Translations under genes and position numbers: made by a program
Origin: Pseudomonas triclosanedens
GTDB taxonomy: Bacteria > Pseudomonadota > Gammaproteobacteria > Pseudomonadales > Pseudomonadaceae
DNA: 64,000 nt
Assembly: GCF_026686735.1 (NCBI RefSeq)
Contig: NZ_CP113432.1
Span: forward strand, 3,027,001-3,091,000
Reading direction: 5' to 3'
Notes under the pieces: generated by a model
What the model was told of the DNA's origin: nothing
Seen by the model: only the letters and a program-made list of their open reading frames with translations
Database searches by the model: none
In this document: in pieces, positions 8,614 to 17,385 of the stretch
Layout: every line of letters begins with the position of its first letter
How positions within the stretch are numbered: the stretch's first letter is position 1

Positions 8614-11338
8614 TATCCGCGCCACCCTGCGCCTGCAATTCAACCGCGGGTTCACCCTGGATGACGCCCTGCCCTGGCTCGACTACTTCTCGCGCCTGGG
8701 CATCAGTCACCTCTACGCCTCGCCGCTGCTGGCAGCACAGCCTGGTTCCAGCCACGGCTACGACACCGTCGACCCGACGCGCATCAGCGACGAGCTGGGC
8801 GGCGAAGCGGCGCTGCGCCGGCTGGTTGGTGGCCTGCGGCTGCACGGGATGGGGTTGATCGTCGATACAGTGGCCAACCACATGCGCATCGGCGATGCCA
8901 ATCCCTGGTGGCAGGATGTACTCGAATGGGGACTGGACAGCCCTTACGCGCACTTCTTCGATATCCGCTGGCATAGCGACGACCCGCTACTGGACCAGCA
9001 AGTGCTGCTGCCTTGCCTTGGCGGGGACTATGCCGACGAACTGGCGGCAGGCAGCATCCGGCTCGACTACCAGGCCGAGGACGGGCGCTTCCTGTTGCGC
9101 TATGGCGAACACCGTTTCCCGGTCTGCCCGGCAAGCTTCGGCATGATCCTCTCCCATTCGCCCTTGGCGGCGCTGCGCGAACTGTCGCCGCGCTTCGCCG
9201 AGTTGCATCGCCACCCGCAGGCTCGTCATCTGGCCCAGGCACTGTGCCGGCAACTGGTCGCACTGCTTGGCGATCCGGCCATCCGCGGCATCCTGCTAGA
9301 CACTTACCGCGACGACTGGCATGCCCTGCACCGGCTGCTCGAACAGCAGCACTACCGGCTGGCGAACTGGCGGGTGGCGGCGGACGACATCAACTGGCGC
9401 CGTTTCTTCGATATCAACGAGCTGGTCGGCCTGCGCGCCGAACGGCCTGATGTGTTCCGGGCCAGCCACGCCTACCTGCTCGGTCTGATGGAGCAAGGGC
9501 TGATCGACGGGCTGCGTATCGACCATGTCGATGGCCTCGCCGACCCACGCGGCTATTGCCGACGCCTATCACGGGCCACGAATGGCGCGCCGCTGTACGT
9601 GGAAAAGATTCTCGGCCCCAGCGAAGCGCTGCCCGGCGACTGGCGGGTACAAGGCAGCACCGGCTATGACTTCATGAACCAGGTGTCACTGCTGCAGCAC
9701 GATGCGTTGGGCGAGCCGCTCTTGCGCAACCTCTGGCAGGAGATCAGCAATCGGCGTGACAGCTTCGCCGGCGAACTCCGCCTGGCCCGTGAGCGGGTCC
9801 TCAGCTCACTGTTCGCCGGGGATGTCGAAGGTCTGGCCCAGCAGCTCTGGCGCATCGCCCGACATGACCTGGCCAGCCGCGATATGCCGCTCGGATCGAT
9901 ACGCCGCGCGCTGTACCAGTTGCTCTGCGCCTTCCCGGTGTACCGCACCTATGCCGGCGCGCTGGGACGCTCGGAACAGGACCGGCGCTTCATGACCCAA
10001 GCCATTGCCGAAGCCGAGCGTCACCTGGAACCGGTGGATTTGCGCACCCTGCACTGGCTGGAGCGGGTACTGGGCGGCGAGCCACTCTGCGCGCTCCCCC
10101 CCGGCCCGTTGCGGCGGCTGCGGCAGCACGTGCTGGCGCGTTTCCAGCAATTGACGTCGCCGATTGCCGCCAAGGCCCTGGAAGACACTGCCTGCTACCG
10201 CTCGGCGGTGGCGCTGGGACGCAACGACGTCGGCTTCGACCCAGGCCGCCTCGGCTGCGAACCGGAAGAATTTCACCAGGCCTGCCAGGAGCGGTTGCGC
10301 AGCTTCCCCCAGGCGCTGCTGACCACCGCCACCCATGATCACAAGCGCGGCGAAGACTGCCGCGCGCGCCTGGCGGTGTTGAGCGAATCCGCGGACTGGT
10401 TTGCCGCCTGCGCCTGGGAATGGTGGAAGCTCGCCGCGCCGCTGCGCAAACACGTGGGGCAAGGCGTAGCACCCAGTGGTGGCGACGAGCTGATTCTCTA
10501 TCAGTGCCTGCTCGGCGCCTGGCCGCTGGAACTGGTGCCGGACGATACCCTGGGGCTGCAGGACTACTACCAGCGGCTGCAGCAATGGCAGCGCAAGGCT
10601 ATCCGCGAAGCCAAGCTGGAAAGCGACTGGAGCGCTCCAGCGCAGGCCTATGAACAGGCCTGCGCGGAGTTTCTCGCCGGCATCCTGCTCGACGACACCG
10701 GCCGGCCACTGTTGCAGGCCATCGCCGATGCCGCACAGCGGCTGATGCCCGCCGGTGCGCTGAACGCACTGGCGCAAGGCGTGTTACGCAACAGCGTGCC
10801 GGGCGTGCCCGATCTTTACCAGGGGTGCGAGTTCTGGGACTTCAGCCTGGTGGATCCCGATAACCGCCGCGTTCCCGACTATGCCGCGCGCGAGGCAACG
10901 CTGACCCGCGATCCGGACTGGCCAGAGCTGCTGCGCACCTGGCGCGACGGGCGCATCAAACAGGCGCTGTTGGCCCATACCCTTGGCCTGCGCAGGCAAT
11001 GGCCGACGTTGTTCAGCCAGGGGGACTACCTGCCCCTGGTGGTCCGTGGCGAGCAGGCCCGGCGGGTGCTCGCTTTCGCGCGCAGCTACGCCGGGCAGCA
11101 CCTGCTGGTGGTGGTGCCCCGCTGCTGCGCCTCGCTGCTGGGCACATCGCCACGACCGCACGTGCCGCCCGCCGCCTGGGGCGATACCCATCTGCAACTG
11201 CCTTCGCACCTGGGCGCCGGGCGCTGGCAAGGCTTGACCGGCTGCCACCGAGTGCAGAACGGCGGGCTACGCCTGGCCGACGTGCTGGGCGATAGCCCTG
11301 TGAATCTCCTGATGCCCTGTGCTGGAGGTGAACGATGA
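8606..11338 (+). CDS. treY: malto-oligosyltrehalose synthase (GH13)
   Basis: It isomerises the reducing-end alpha-1,4 bond of a malto-oligosaccharide to alpha,alpha-1,1, preparing the substrate for TreZ. I take ATG 8606 (910 residues), because upstream sequence belongs to malQ. Family marks are LYASPLLAAQPGSSHGYD (about 36-53), DGLRIDHVDGLADPRGY with the nucleophile Asp (near 301), YVEKILGPSE with the catalytic Glu (near 331) and TATHDHKRGEDCRARL (near 573), which is diagnostic for TreY. Length is normal to slightly long. It overlaps malQ upstream and the DUF2934 gene downstream, so glgA-treZ-malQ-treY behave as one coupled unit. Confidence 0.94.
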   Translation: MADIRATLRLQFNRGFTLDDALPWLDYFSRLGISHLYASPLLAAQPGSSHGYDTVDPTRISDELGGEAALRRLVGGLRLHGMGLIVDTVANHMRIGDANPWWQDVLEWGLDSPYAHFFDIRWHSDDPLLDQQVLLPCLGGDYADELAAGSIRLDYQAEDGRFLLRYGEHRFPVCPASFGMILSHSPLAALRELSPRFAELHRHPQARHLAQALCRQLVALLGDPAIRGILLDTYRDDWHALHRLLEQQHYRLANWRVAADDINWRRFFDINELVGLRAERPDVFRASHAYLLGLMEQGLIDGLRIDHVDGLADPRGYCRRLSRATNGAPLYVEKILGPSEALPGDWRVQGSTGYDFMNQVSLLQHDALGEPLLRNLWQEISNRRDSFAGELRLARERVLSSLFAGDVEGLAQQLWRIARHDLASRDMPLGSIRRALYQLLCAFPVYRTYAGALGRSEQDRRFMTQAIAEAERHLEPVDLRTLHWLERVLGGEPLCALPPGPLRRLRQHVLARFQQLTSPIAAKALEDTACYRSAVALGRNDVGFDPGRLGCEPEEFHQACQERLRSFPQALLTTATHDHKRGEDCRARLAVLSESADWFAACAWEWWKLAAPLRKHVGQGVAPSGGDELILYQCLLGAWPLELVPDDTLGLQDYYQRLQQWQRKAIREAKLESDWSAPAQAYEQACAEFLAGILLDDTGRPLLQAIADAAQRLMPAGALNALAQGVLRNSVPGVPDLYQGCEFWDFSLVDPDNRRVPDYAAREATLTRDPDWPELLRTWRDGRIKQALLAHTLGLRRQWPTLFSQGDYLPLVVRGEQARRVLAFARSYAGQHLLVVVPRCCASLLGTSPRPHVPPAAWGDTHLQLPSHLGAGRWQGLTGCHRVQNGGLRLADVLGDSPVNLLMPCAGGER

Positions 11339-11724
11339 AAGTCTCGGAACAGCGCGTTCGCGAACTGGCCTATCAGATCTGGGAATCCGAAGGTCGTCCC
11401 GAAGGCCAGCAAGAACGCCATTGGCGCATGGCCCTGAGCCTCGCCGAGGGTGAAATCGCCAATGGCCAGGAGGCACCGGCCGAAGACGTGGAACCGCGCT
11501 TCGAAGGCCGGGAAGAGCCGGAGCCGCCGGCCATCCTGCAGAAACCGCCGCGACGCCGCGGCAAGCTGCCCGCCGCTACCCCTGAAGAACCCTCGAAGCC
11601 CGCCCTCGAGCCGCGCAACAAGGCAAGTGCCGCCGCTACCCCGGGCGAGAAAGCGACGAAGACCAGGCCGAAGACGGCCAAACCCGCAACGCCCAAGCCA
11701 TCCAGGGCGCCCAAGAGCAGTTGA
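11335..11724 (+). CDS. DUF2934 protein with Lys/Pro/Ala-rich tail
   Basis: The ATG at 11335 overlaps the treY stop (ATGA). Residues 1-40 hold a DUF2934 domain (RVRELAYQIWESEGRPEG, then HWRMA). The remaining ~90 residues are low-complexity Pro, Ala, Lys, Glu and Arg, predicted disordered and basic at the end, resembling histone-like tails. The role is unknown. Its place inside the trehalose operon and the second family member at 1652 suggest a shared stress-related function. The tail could bind nucleic acid or a polyanion; that is inference only. Confidence 0.8.
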   Translation: MKVSEQRVRELAYQIWESEGRPEGQQERHWRMALSLAEGEIANGQEAPAEDVEPRFEGREEPEPPAILQKPPRRRGKLPAATPEEPSKPALEPRNKASAAATPGEKATKTRPKTAKPATPKPSRAPKSS

Positions 11725-11739
11725 TGCCAGGAGAGCGCA

Positions 11740-13869
11740 ATGACCCGACGAACCCATTCCCGCGTGACGGAAGGCCGTCCCTTTCCCCTGGGAGCGACCT
11801 GGGATGGTCTGGGCGTCAACTTCGCCCTGTTTTCCGCCCATGCCACCAAGGTAGAACTGTGCCTGTTCGACGCAAGCGGCAAGCGCGAGGTGGAGCGCAT
11901 CGAGCTCCCCGAGTACAGCGATGAAATCTGGCACGGCTATCTGCCCGATGCGCACCCCGGGCAGATCTACGGCTATCGCGTGCACGGGCCGTTCGAGCCG
12001 GAAGCCGGTCATCGGTTCAACCCCAACAAACTGCTGATCGACCCCTACGCGCGCCAGTTGGTGGGTGAACTGCGCTGGTCGGAATCGCTGTTCGGCTACA
12101 GCATCGGCTCGCCAGACGCGGACCTCAGCTTCGATGAGCGCGACAGTGCGCCCTTCGTGCCGAAGTCGAAAGTCATCGATCCGGCCTTCACCTGGGGTGA
12201 GCAGCCGCCGATTCGCGTGCCCTGGGACGAAACGGTCATCTACGAGGCGCACCTGCGCGGGCTGAGCATCCGTCATCCCGATGTAGCCGACCGCGTACGC
12301 GGTACGTGCGCCGGGCTGATGAACAGCGAGCTGCTCAAACACCTGCGCAACCTGGGTATCACCAGCCTGGAACTGCTGCCGGTGCATGGCTTCGTGGATG
12401 ACAAGCATCTGCTCGAAAGGGGCATGAACAATTACTGGGGCTACAACAGCATCGCCTTCTTCGCGCCCCATTCGCGCTATCTGGCCAGCGGCCACATCAA
12501 CGAATTCAAGGAAATGGTCGCGCACCTGCATGACGCCGGCATCGAACTGATCCTCGACGTGGTCTACAACCACACGGCCGAGGGTAACGAGCTCGGCCCG
12601 ACACTGTGCATGCGCGGCATCGACAACGTCTCCTACTACCGTCTGCACGCCGACGACCGACGCTACTACGTCAACGACTCCGGCACGGGCAACACCCTTG
12701 ATCTCAGCCATCCCTGCGTACTGCAGATGGTCACTGACTCGCTGCGCTACTGGGCGACCGAGATGCGCGTGGACGGCTTCCGTTTCGATCTGGCCTCCAT
12801 CCTGGGCCGTTACGCCGATGGCTTCGATGAGCGCCACAGCTTTCTCGTCGCCTGCCGCCAGGACCCGGTACTGAGCCATCGCAAGCTGATTGCCGAGCCT
12901 TGGGATTGCGGTCCCGGCGGCTACCAGGTCGGGCGCTTTCCGCCGGGCTGGGTGGAGTGGAACGACCGCTTCCGCGACACCGTGCGCAGCTTCTGGCGCG
13001 GCGATGAAGGCCAACTGCCGGAGCTGGCTCGACGCCTGACCGCTTCCGGCGATCTCTATGACCAGCGTGGCCGGCGTCCATACGCCTCGGTGAACTTCAT
13101 CACCGCCCACGACGGTTTCACCCTGCGCGATGTGGTTACTTACAACGACAAGCACAACCAGGCCAACGGCGAGGACAACCGCGACGGCCACGACGACAAC
13201 CGCTCATGGAACCACGGTGTCGAAGGGCCGACCGATGATGCGCAAATCCGCGAGCTGCGCCTGCGGCAGATGAAGAATCTGCTGTCCACCCTGCTGCTCT
13301 CCCAGGGCACGCCGATGCTGGTGGCGGGCGACGAATTCAGCCGCACCCAGCACGGCAACAACAACGTCTATTGCCAGGACAACGAACTGAGCTGGGTGGA
13401 CTGGAACCTCGACGACGAAGGCCGCGAACTGCTGGCCTTCGTCCGCCGCCTGATTCGCTTGCGCCATGCCTATCCGATCCTGCGCCGCCGCCGCTTCCTG
13501 GTCGGCGAATACAACGAGGAGCTGGGCGTGCGCGACGTCATCTGGCTCGCGCCCGAGGGTGGCGAAATGTGCGAAAGCTTCTGGCACGACCCGCAGCGCC
13601 GCAGTCTCGGCATGCTTATGGATGGCCGCGCCCAACCCAGCGGCATCCGTCGCAGCGGTGGCGACGCGACCCTGCTTCTACTGCTCAATGCCTCCCACGA
13701 AGGCATCGATTTCTACCTGCCGCCCGTGGCCCAGGGCGGAGACTGGCAACTCCTGCTGGATACCGCGGAGCCAGCCGAGGGGCATGGGCCGTTCTGGGAG
13801 TTCGACACGCCATACCCCCTGGGAAGCCGCGCCGTTGCGCTGTTCACCCTGCGCCGCAGCGAGGACTGA
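11740..13869 (+). CDS. glgX: glycogen debranching enzyme (GH13, isoamylase type)
   Basis: It hydrolyses alpha-1,6 branches of glycogen, mostly short ones left by phosphorylase. The 709-residue protein starts 15 bases after the DUF2934 stop with CAGGAGAG upstream. An N-terminal CBM48 domain (about 10-120) precedes the barrel. GH13 motifs are LDVVYNHTAEGNELGP (near 271), DGFRFDLASILGR with nucleophile Asp (near 345), IAEPWDCGPGGYQVG with the acid Glu (near 383) and NFITAHDGFTLRD (near 452). These are typical of GlgX/TreX. TreX-type enzymes are often partnered with treY/treZ, as here, to feed linear glucan into trehalose synthesis. Confidence 0.93.
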   Translation: MTRRTHSRVTEGRPFPLGATWDGLGVNFALFSAHATKVELCLFDASGKREVERIELPEYSDEIWHGYLPDAHPGQIYGYRVHGPFEPEAGHRFNPNKLLIDPYARQLVGELRWSESLFGYSIGSPDADLSFDERDSAPFVPKSKVIDPAFTWGEQPPIRVPWDETVIYEAHLRGLSIRHPDVADRVRGTCAGLMNSELLKHLRNLGITSLELLPVHGFVDDKHLLERGMNNYWGYNSIAFFAPHSRYLASGHINEFKEMVAHLHDAGIELILDVVYNHTAEGNELGPTLCMRGIDNVSYYRLHADDRRYYVNDSGTGNTLDLSHPCVLQMVTDSLRYWATEMRVDGFRFDLASILGRYADGFDERHSFLVACRQDPVLSHRKLIAEPWDCGPGGYQVGRFPPGWVEWNDRFRDTVRSFWRGDEGQLPELARRLTASGDLYDQRGRRPYASVNFITAHDGFTLRDVVTYNDKHNQANGEDNRDGHDDNRSWNHGVEGPTDDAQIRELRLRQMKNLLSTLLLSQGTPMLVAGDEFSRTQHGNNNVYCQDNELSWVDWNLDDEGRELLAFVRRLIRLRHAYPILRRRRFLVGEYNEELGVRDVIWLAPEGGEMCESFWHDPQRRSLGMLMDGRAQPSGIRRSGGDATLLLLLNASHEGIDFYLPPVAQGGDWQLLLDTAEPAEGHGPFWEFDTPYPLGSRAVALFTLRRSED

Positions 13870-13899
13870 GGTGGTCTGACGAGCGGGGAAAATCTCTCT

Positions 13900-13927
13900 G
13901 AACGGTGCCCGGCGAGCCTAGTCGGAA
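13900..13927 (+). promoter_or_regulatory. GAAC-N18-TC promoter-like motif before the CBS gene
   Basis: GAACGG at 13900-13905 is followed after exactly 16 bases by TCGGAA at 13922-13927. The CBS-domain start codon lies at 13986. The same element recurs at other genes of this cluster (1592, 28848, 31910, 33920, 37819). It suggests a separate stress promoter for the CBS-alcohol dehydrogenase part of the run. Confidence 0.4.
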
Positions 13928-13985
13928 CCGATAGGCGCTCCGATAAAGGAGTTCCTGCAATCACCAGAACAGGAAGGAGGACAGC

Positions 13986-14399
13986 ATGAAGATCGGCGAA
14001 ATCATGACCCGCGACGTACAGAGGGTCGTTCCGGAAACCACGCTCAAGGAAGCCGCCGCTCTGATGGCGCGCATCGACAGCGGTGCCTTGCTGGTCAACG
14101 AAGGCGATCTGCTGGTGGGCATGGTCACCGACCGCGATATCGCGGTGCGCGCGGTTGCCGCCGGGCTCGGCCCGGAAACTCCGGTCAAGCGCGTAATGAG
14201 CGGCAACGTGCACTACTGCTTCGAAGACGAAGACGTGCAGCACGTCGCGCAGAACATGGCAGACATCCAGATGCGCCGTCTGCCGGTGTTGACCCGGCAG
14301 AAACGTCTGGTTGGCGTGGTATCCCTGGGCAATATCGCCAGTTGCCGCAGCGAGCAAGCCAGCGACACCGTGCTGCGCGGTGTCGCCCAGGCACACTGA
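13986..14399 (+). CDS. CBS-domain pair protein
   Basis: This 137-residue protein is built almost entirely of two CBS motifs: residues 1-60 (IMTRDVQRVVPETTLKEAAALMAR, then GMVTDRDIAVRAV) and 68-130 (VMSGNVHYCFEDEDVQHVAQNMA, then LVGVVSLGNIA). Tandem CBS modules usually bind adenine nucleotides and act as energy or ionic sensors. There is no attached enzyme domain, so it probably acts by binding a partner or as a stand-alone stress protein. The start has AGGAAGGAGG upstream. It precedes the alcohol dehydrogenase by 60 bp. Confidence 0.88.
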   Translation: MKIGEIMTRDVQRVVPETTLKEAAALMARIDSGALLVNEGDLLVGMVTDRDIAVRAVAAGLGPETPVKRVMSGNVHYCFEDEDVQHVAQNMADIQMRRLPVLTRQKRLVGVVSLGNIASCRSEQASDTVLRGVAQAH

Positions 14400-14459
14400 C
14401 ATACATCCCAGCCCGGCTGCCACGCTGAGCGCGCAGTCGGCGCCCCACAGGAGGACGCC

Positions 14460-15680
14460 ATGAAAGCAGTCGTATTCCATGACGTCGGCAACATCCGCCT
14501 GGAGGATGTTCCGGAGCCCGAACTCAAACACCCCAACGACGCCATCGTGCGTCTCACCGCCTCGGCCATCTGCGGCACCGACCTGCACTTCGTGCGCGGC
14601 AGTGTCGGCGGCATGAAGAAAGGTACGATCCTCGGCCACGAAGGCGTCGGCATCATCGAAGAGCTGGGCGACGAAGTGCGCAACCTGCAGGTCGGCGACC
14701 GGGTAGTGATTCCCTCGACCATCGCCTGCGGCAACTGTTCCTACTGCCGTGCCGGCTACTATGCCCAGTGCGACAACGCCAACCCCAACGGCAAGCGCGG
14801 CGGCACAGCGTTCTTCGGTGGCCCCGAAGGCAATGGCGCGTTCCACGGACTGCAGGCCGAGAAGGCCCGCATCCCCTACGCCAACATCGGCCTGGTCCGG
14901 CTGCCGCCGCAGATCAGCGATGACCAGGCGATCCTGTTGTCGGATATCTTTCCCACCGGTTGGTTCGGCGCGGAACTTGCGGAAGTCGGCATAGGTGACA
15001 CCGTCGCGGTGTTCGGCTGCGGCCCGGTCGGCCAGTTCGCCATCGCCAGTGCCCTGCTGAAGGGCGCCGCCCGTGTGTTCGCCATCGACCGTCACCCGGA
15101 CCGCCTGCATATGGCCCGCCAGCAAGGCGCCGAAGTCATCGATTTCGAACGTGAGGACCCGGTCCAGGCGCTGCTCTGGCTCACCGACGGCATCGGTGTC
15201 GACCGCGCCATCGACGCGGTAGGCGTGGACGCCGAGCACAGCCAGGGCGGGGTGACGGTGGCGCCGGCGCAAGAGCACAAACCCGAATGGGTACCCGGCA
15301 ACGCCCCGGCCCAGGCACTGGAATGGGCCGTCTCCGGGCTGGCCAAGGCCGGCAGCCTGGGCATCATTGGCGTCTATGGCCCGGATGTGCGCACCTTCCC
15401 GATTGGCGAGGCGATGAACAAGAACCTCACCCTGAAAATGGGCAATTGCCATCACCGGCGCTACATCCCGCACCTGATCGAACTGGTCCTGACCGAACGC
15501 TTCGATCCGGCGGCGATCCTCACTCAGGTCAAGCCGATGAGCGATGCCATCGCAGCCTTCGAGGCCTTCGACCAGCGCGAAACCGGCTGGGTGAAAGTCG
15601 AACTGCAACCGCAGCGGCAGGAAGCCCGCGTCGGCGACGAAGAAACCGTGCACCGGCCCGGAGCGGCCCATGCGCACTGA
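14460..15680 (+). CDS. zinc-dependent alcohol dehydrogenase, MDR family
   Basis: This is an NAD(P)-dependent oxidoreductase of 406 residues. A catalytic zinc site is indicated by AICGTDLH (Cys near 37) and GHEGVG (near 59). A structural zinc lobe shows four cysteines in CGNCSYCRAGYYAQC (about 90-104). The Rossmann nucleotide site is VFGCGPVGQFAI (near 186), followed by an acidic residue in AIDRHPDR, which favours NAD. The family includes glutathione-independent formaldehyde dehydrogenase-like and threonine dehydrogenase-like enzymes, so the substrate is not certain. GGAGGACGCC precedes the ATG. The C-terminus ends in a charged extension. Confidence 0.88.
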   Translation: MKAVVFHDVGNIRLEDVPEPELKHPNDAIVRLTASAICGTDLHFVRGSVGGMKKGTILGHEGVGIIEELGDEVRNLQVGDRVVIPSTIACGNCSYCRAGYYAQCDNANPNGKRGGTAFFGGPEGNGAFHGLQAEKARIPYANIGLVRLPPQISDDQAILLSDIFPTGWFGAELAEVGIGDTVAVFGCGPVGQFAIASALLKGAARVFAIDRHPDRLHMARQQGAEVIDFEREDPVQALLWLTDGIGVDRAIDAVGVDAEHSQGGVTVAPAQEHKPEWVPGNAPAQALEWAVSGLAKAGSLGIIGVYGPDVRTFPIGEAMNKNLTLKMGNCHHRRYIPHLIELVLTERFDPAAILTQVKPMSDAIAAFEAFDQRETGWVKVELQPQRQEARVGDEETVHRPGAAHAH

Positions 15681-15691
15681 GGCAGCGCCCC

Positions 15692-16609
15692 ATGAAGGAC
15701 CTGCACATCGGCATTTCCGGCTGGCGGTATGCCCCCTGGCGCGGCGACTTCTACCCCAGGGGCCTGCGTCAGCGGGATGAATTGCGCTACGCCTCGCGGG
15801 CGTTCAACAGCATCGAGCTGAATGGGTCGTTCTACGCCCTGCAAACGCCGGAGCGCTACCGGCAGTGGGCCGGCGATACACCGACGCGGTTCTGCTTCAG
15901 CATCAAGGGACCGCGCTACATCAGCCACATCAAGCGTCTGCGAGACGCCCGCGAGGGCCTGGCCAATTTCTTCGCCTCCGGCCCGCTGGAGCTGGGCGAG
16001 AAGCTCGGGCCGATACTCTGGCAGGTGCCGCCGAGCCTGGGTTTCGACGAAGAAGTGGTCGAGCAGTTTCTTGCCCAGTTGCCACGCGACAGCCAGGCAG
16101 CCCTGAAGCTGGCCAGGGACAGCGCCACGCGCAAGCCCGGGCATTGGCCCGAAGCCCTTGGCGCCCAGCCGCTGCGGCATGCCTTGGAGGTGCGCCATCA
16201 AAGCTTCGCCACGCCACGTTTCGTCCGGTTGCTGCGCCAGTACGGCGTCGCCCTGGTAATCGCCGACGCCCCGCGCAAATGGCCCTACGCCGAGGACCTG
16301 ACGGCCAGGGATTTCGTCTACCTGCGCCTGCATGGCGACAAAGAACTCTACGCCAGCGGTTACGGTGAAGCCGCGCTCAGGCGCTGGAGCAGGCGCATCG
16401 AGCACTGGCGGCGCGGATCGCAGCCCCGGGATGCCGAGCTGTTCGACGACTCGATAGCTGGTGACCGGCATCCACGTCAGGTGTTCTGCTACTTCGACAA
16501 CGATATGAAGGTGCGCGCGCCATACGATGCCAGCCGGCTGATGCAATTGCTCGACCTGAAACTGGATGACCGCCAGGAGCCGGGGCAACCTGCGGGGGAC
16601 TGGTCATGA
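15692..16609 (+). CDS. DUF72 family protein (YecE-like)
   Basis: With the ATG at 15692 the protein has 305 residues; the long open frame before it lies inside the dehydrogenase gene. The N-terminus KDLHIGISGWRYAPWRGDFYP and the later FNSIELNGSFY, FCFSIKGPRYISHIKRL and YLRLHGDKELYASGY segments are hallmarks of DUF72, a TIM-barrel family with no settled function. It is cytoplasmic. The start of the next gene overlaps its stop (ATGA), so it is co-translated with the EEP nuclease-like protein. Confidence 0.88.
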   Translation: MKDLHIGISGWRYAPWRGDFYPRGLRQRDELRYASRAFNSIELNGSFYALQTPERYRQWAGDTPTRFCFSIKGPRYISHIKRLRDAREGLANFFASGPLELGEKLGPILWQVPPSLGFDEEVVEQFLAQLPRDSQAALKLARDSATRKPGHWPEALGAQPLRHALEVRHQSFATPRFVRLLRQYGVALVIADAPRKWPYAEDLTARDFVYLRLHGDKELYASGYGEAALRRWSRRIEHWRRGSQPRDAELFDDSIAGDRHPRQVFCYFDNDMKVRAPYDASRLMQLLDLKLDDRQEPGQPAGDWS

Positions 16610-17385
16610 CCTTCGCCGAAGCAGGCCCGGCCGACGTCGACTCAACGCAGCAGGAGATCATCCTGCGGGTGCTGACGGTCAACACGCACAAGGGATTCAA
16701 TGCCTTCAACCGGCGTTTCATCCTGCATGAACTGCGCGATGCGGTGCGCGCCACCTCGGCGGACCTGGTGTTCCTCCAGGAAGTCCACGGCGAACATCAG
16801 TTGCACGCCGAGCGCAATGTGAACTGGCCCACCGCCCCGCAGTACGAATTCCTCGCCGACAGCATGTGGCCGGCGTTCGCCTACGGACGCAACGCCGTGT
16901 ATCCCGAGGGACACCACGGCAATGCGTTGATCTCGCGCCTGCCGATCAGCAGTTACGACAACCATGACATTTCCATCGCCGGCAACGAGCAGCGCGGTCT
17001 GCTGCATGCCCGCATCGATCTGCCCGGGCCGCGCGCGCTGCACGCCATCTGCGTGCACCTGGGCCTGCGTGAACGCCAGCGGCAGAGCCAGTTGCAACTG
17101 CTTTGCAAGCTGGTTGCCGGAGTGCCGCCCGATGCTCCACTGGTGGTCGCCGGCGACTTCAATGACTGGCGTTGCCGGGCCGGCGCGATCCTCGCCGACT
17201 GCGGGTTGCTTCCCGCCTTCCGCGGTGGCGGCGAGCCGCGCAGCTTCCCTGCGCGCTGGCCGGTCCTGCGTCTGGATCGCATCTACGTGCGCAATCTGCG
17301 GGTCAACAGCAGCCAGGTGCTGAACCGCCGGCCCTGGCCGCACCTTTCCGACCATCTGCCGCTGCTCGCCGAGGTGGTGCCATGA
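16606..17385 (+). CDS. endonuclease/exonuclease/phosphatase family protein
   Basis: The 259-residue protein has the EEP metallohydrolase fold: LTVNTHKGF (near 24), the metal-binding Glu in VFLQEVHGE (near 60), HGNALISRLPI (near 103), the catalytic Asp/Asn in VVAGDFNDWR (near 181) and the closing SDHLPLLAEV. No signal peptide is seen. Proteins of this kind commonly sit next to a PLD-type cardiolipin synthase and a YbhN-like membrane protein, as here, so a role in phospholipid metabolism is plausible but not shown. It overlaps both neighbours by ATGA. Confidence 0.88.
   Translation: MTFAEAGPADVDSTQQEIILRVLTVNTHKGFNAFNRRFILHELRDAVRATSADLVFLQEVHGEHQLHAERNVNWPTAPQYEFLADSMWPAFAYGRNAVYPEGHHGNALISRLPISSYDNHDISIAGNEQRGLLHARIDLPGPRALHAICVHLGLRERQRQSQLQLLCKLVAGVPPDAPLVVAGDFNDWRCRAGAILADCGLLPAFRGGGEPRSFPARWPVLRLDRIYVRNLRVNSSQVLNRRPWPHLSDHLPLLAEVVP

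Noticed and set aside
11086..13191. 701-codon leftward ORF
   Set aside because: It is antisense to treY, the DUF2934 gene and glgX, all of which have clear family motifs. Long antisense frames are common at this GC content.
13713..15677. 654-codon leftward ORF
   Set aside because: It mirrors glgX, the CBS gene and the alcohol dehydrogenase; no domain is seen in its translation.
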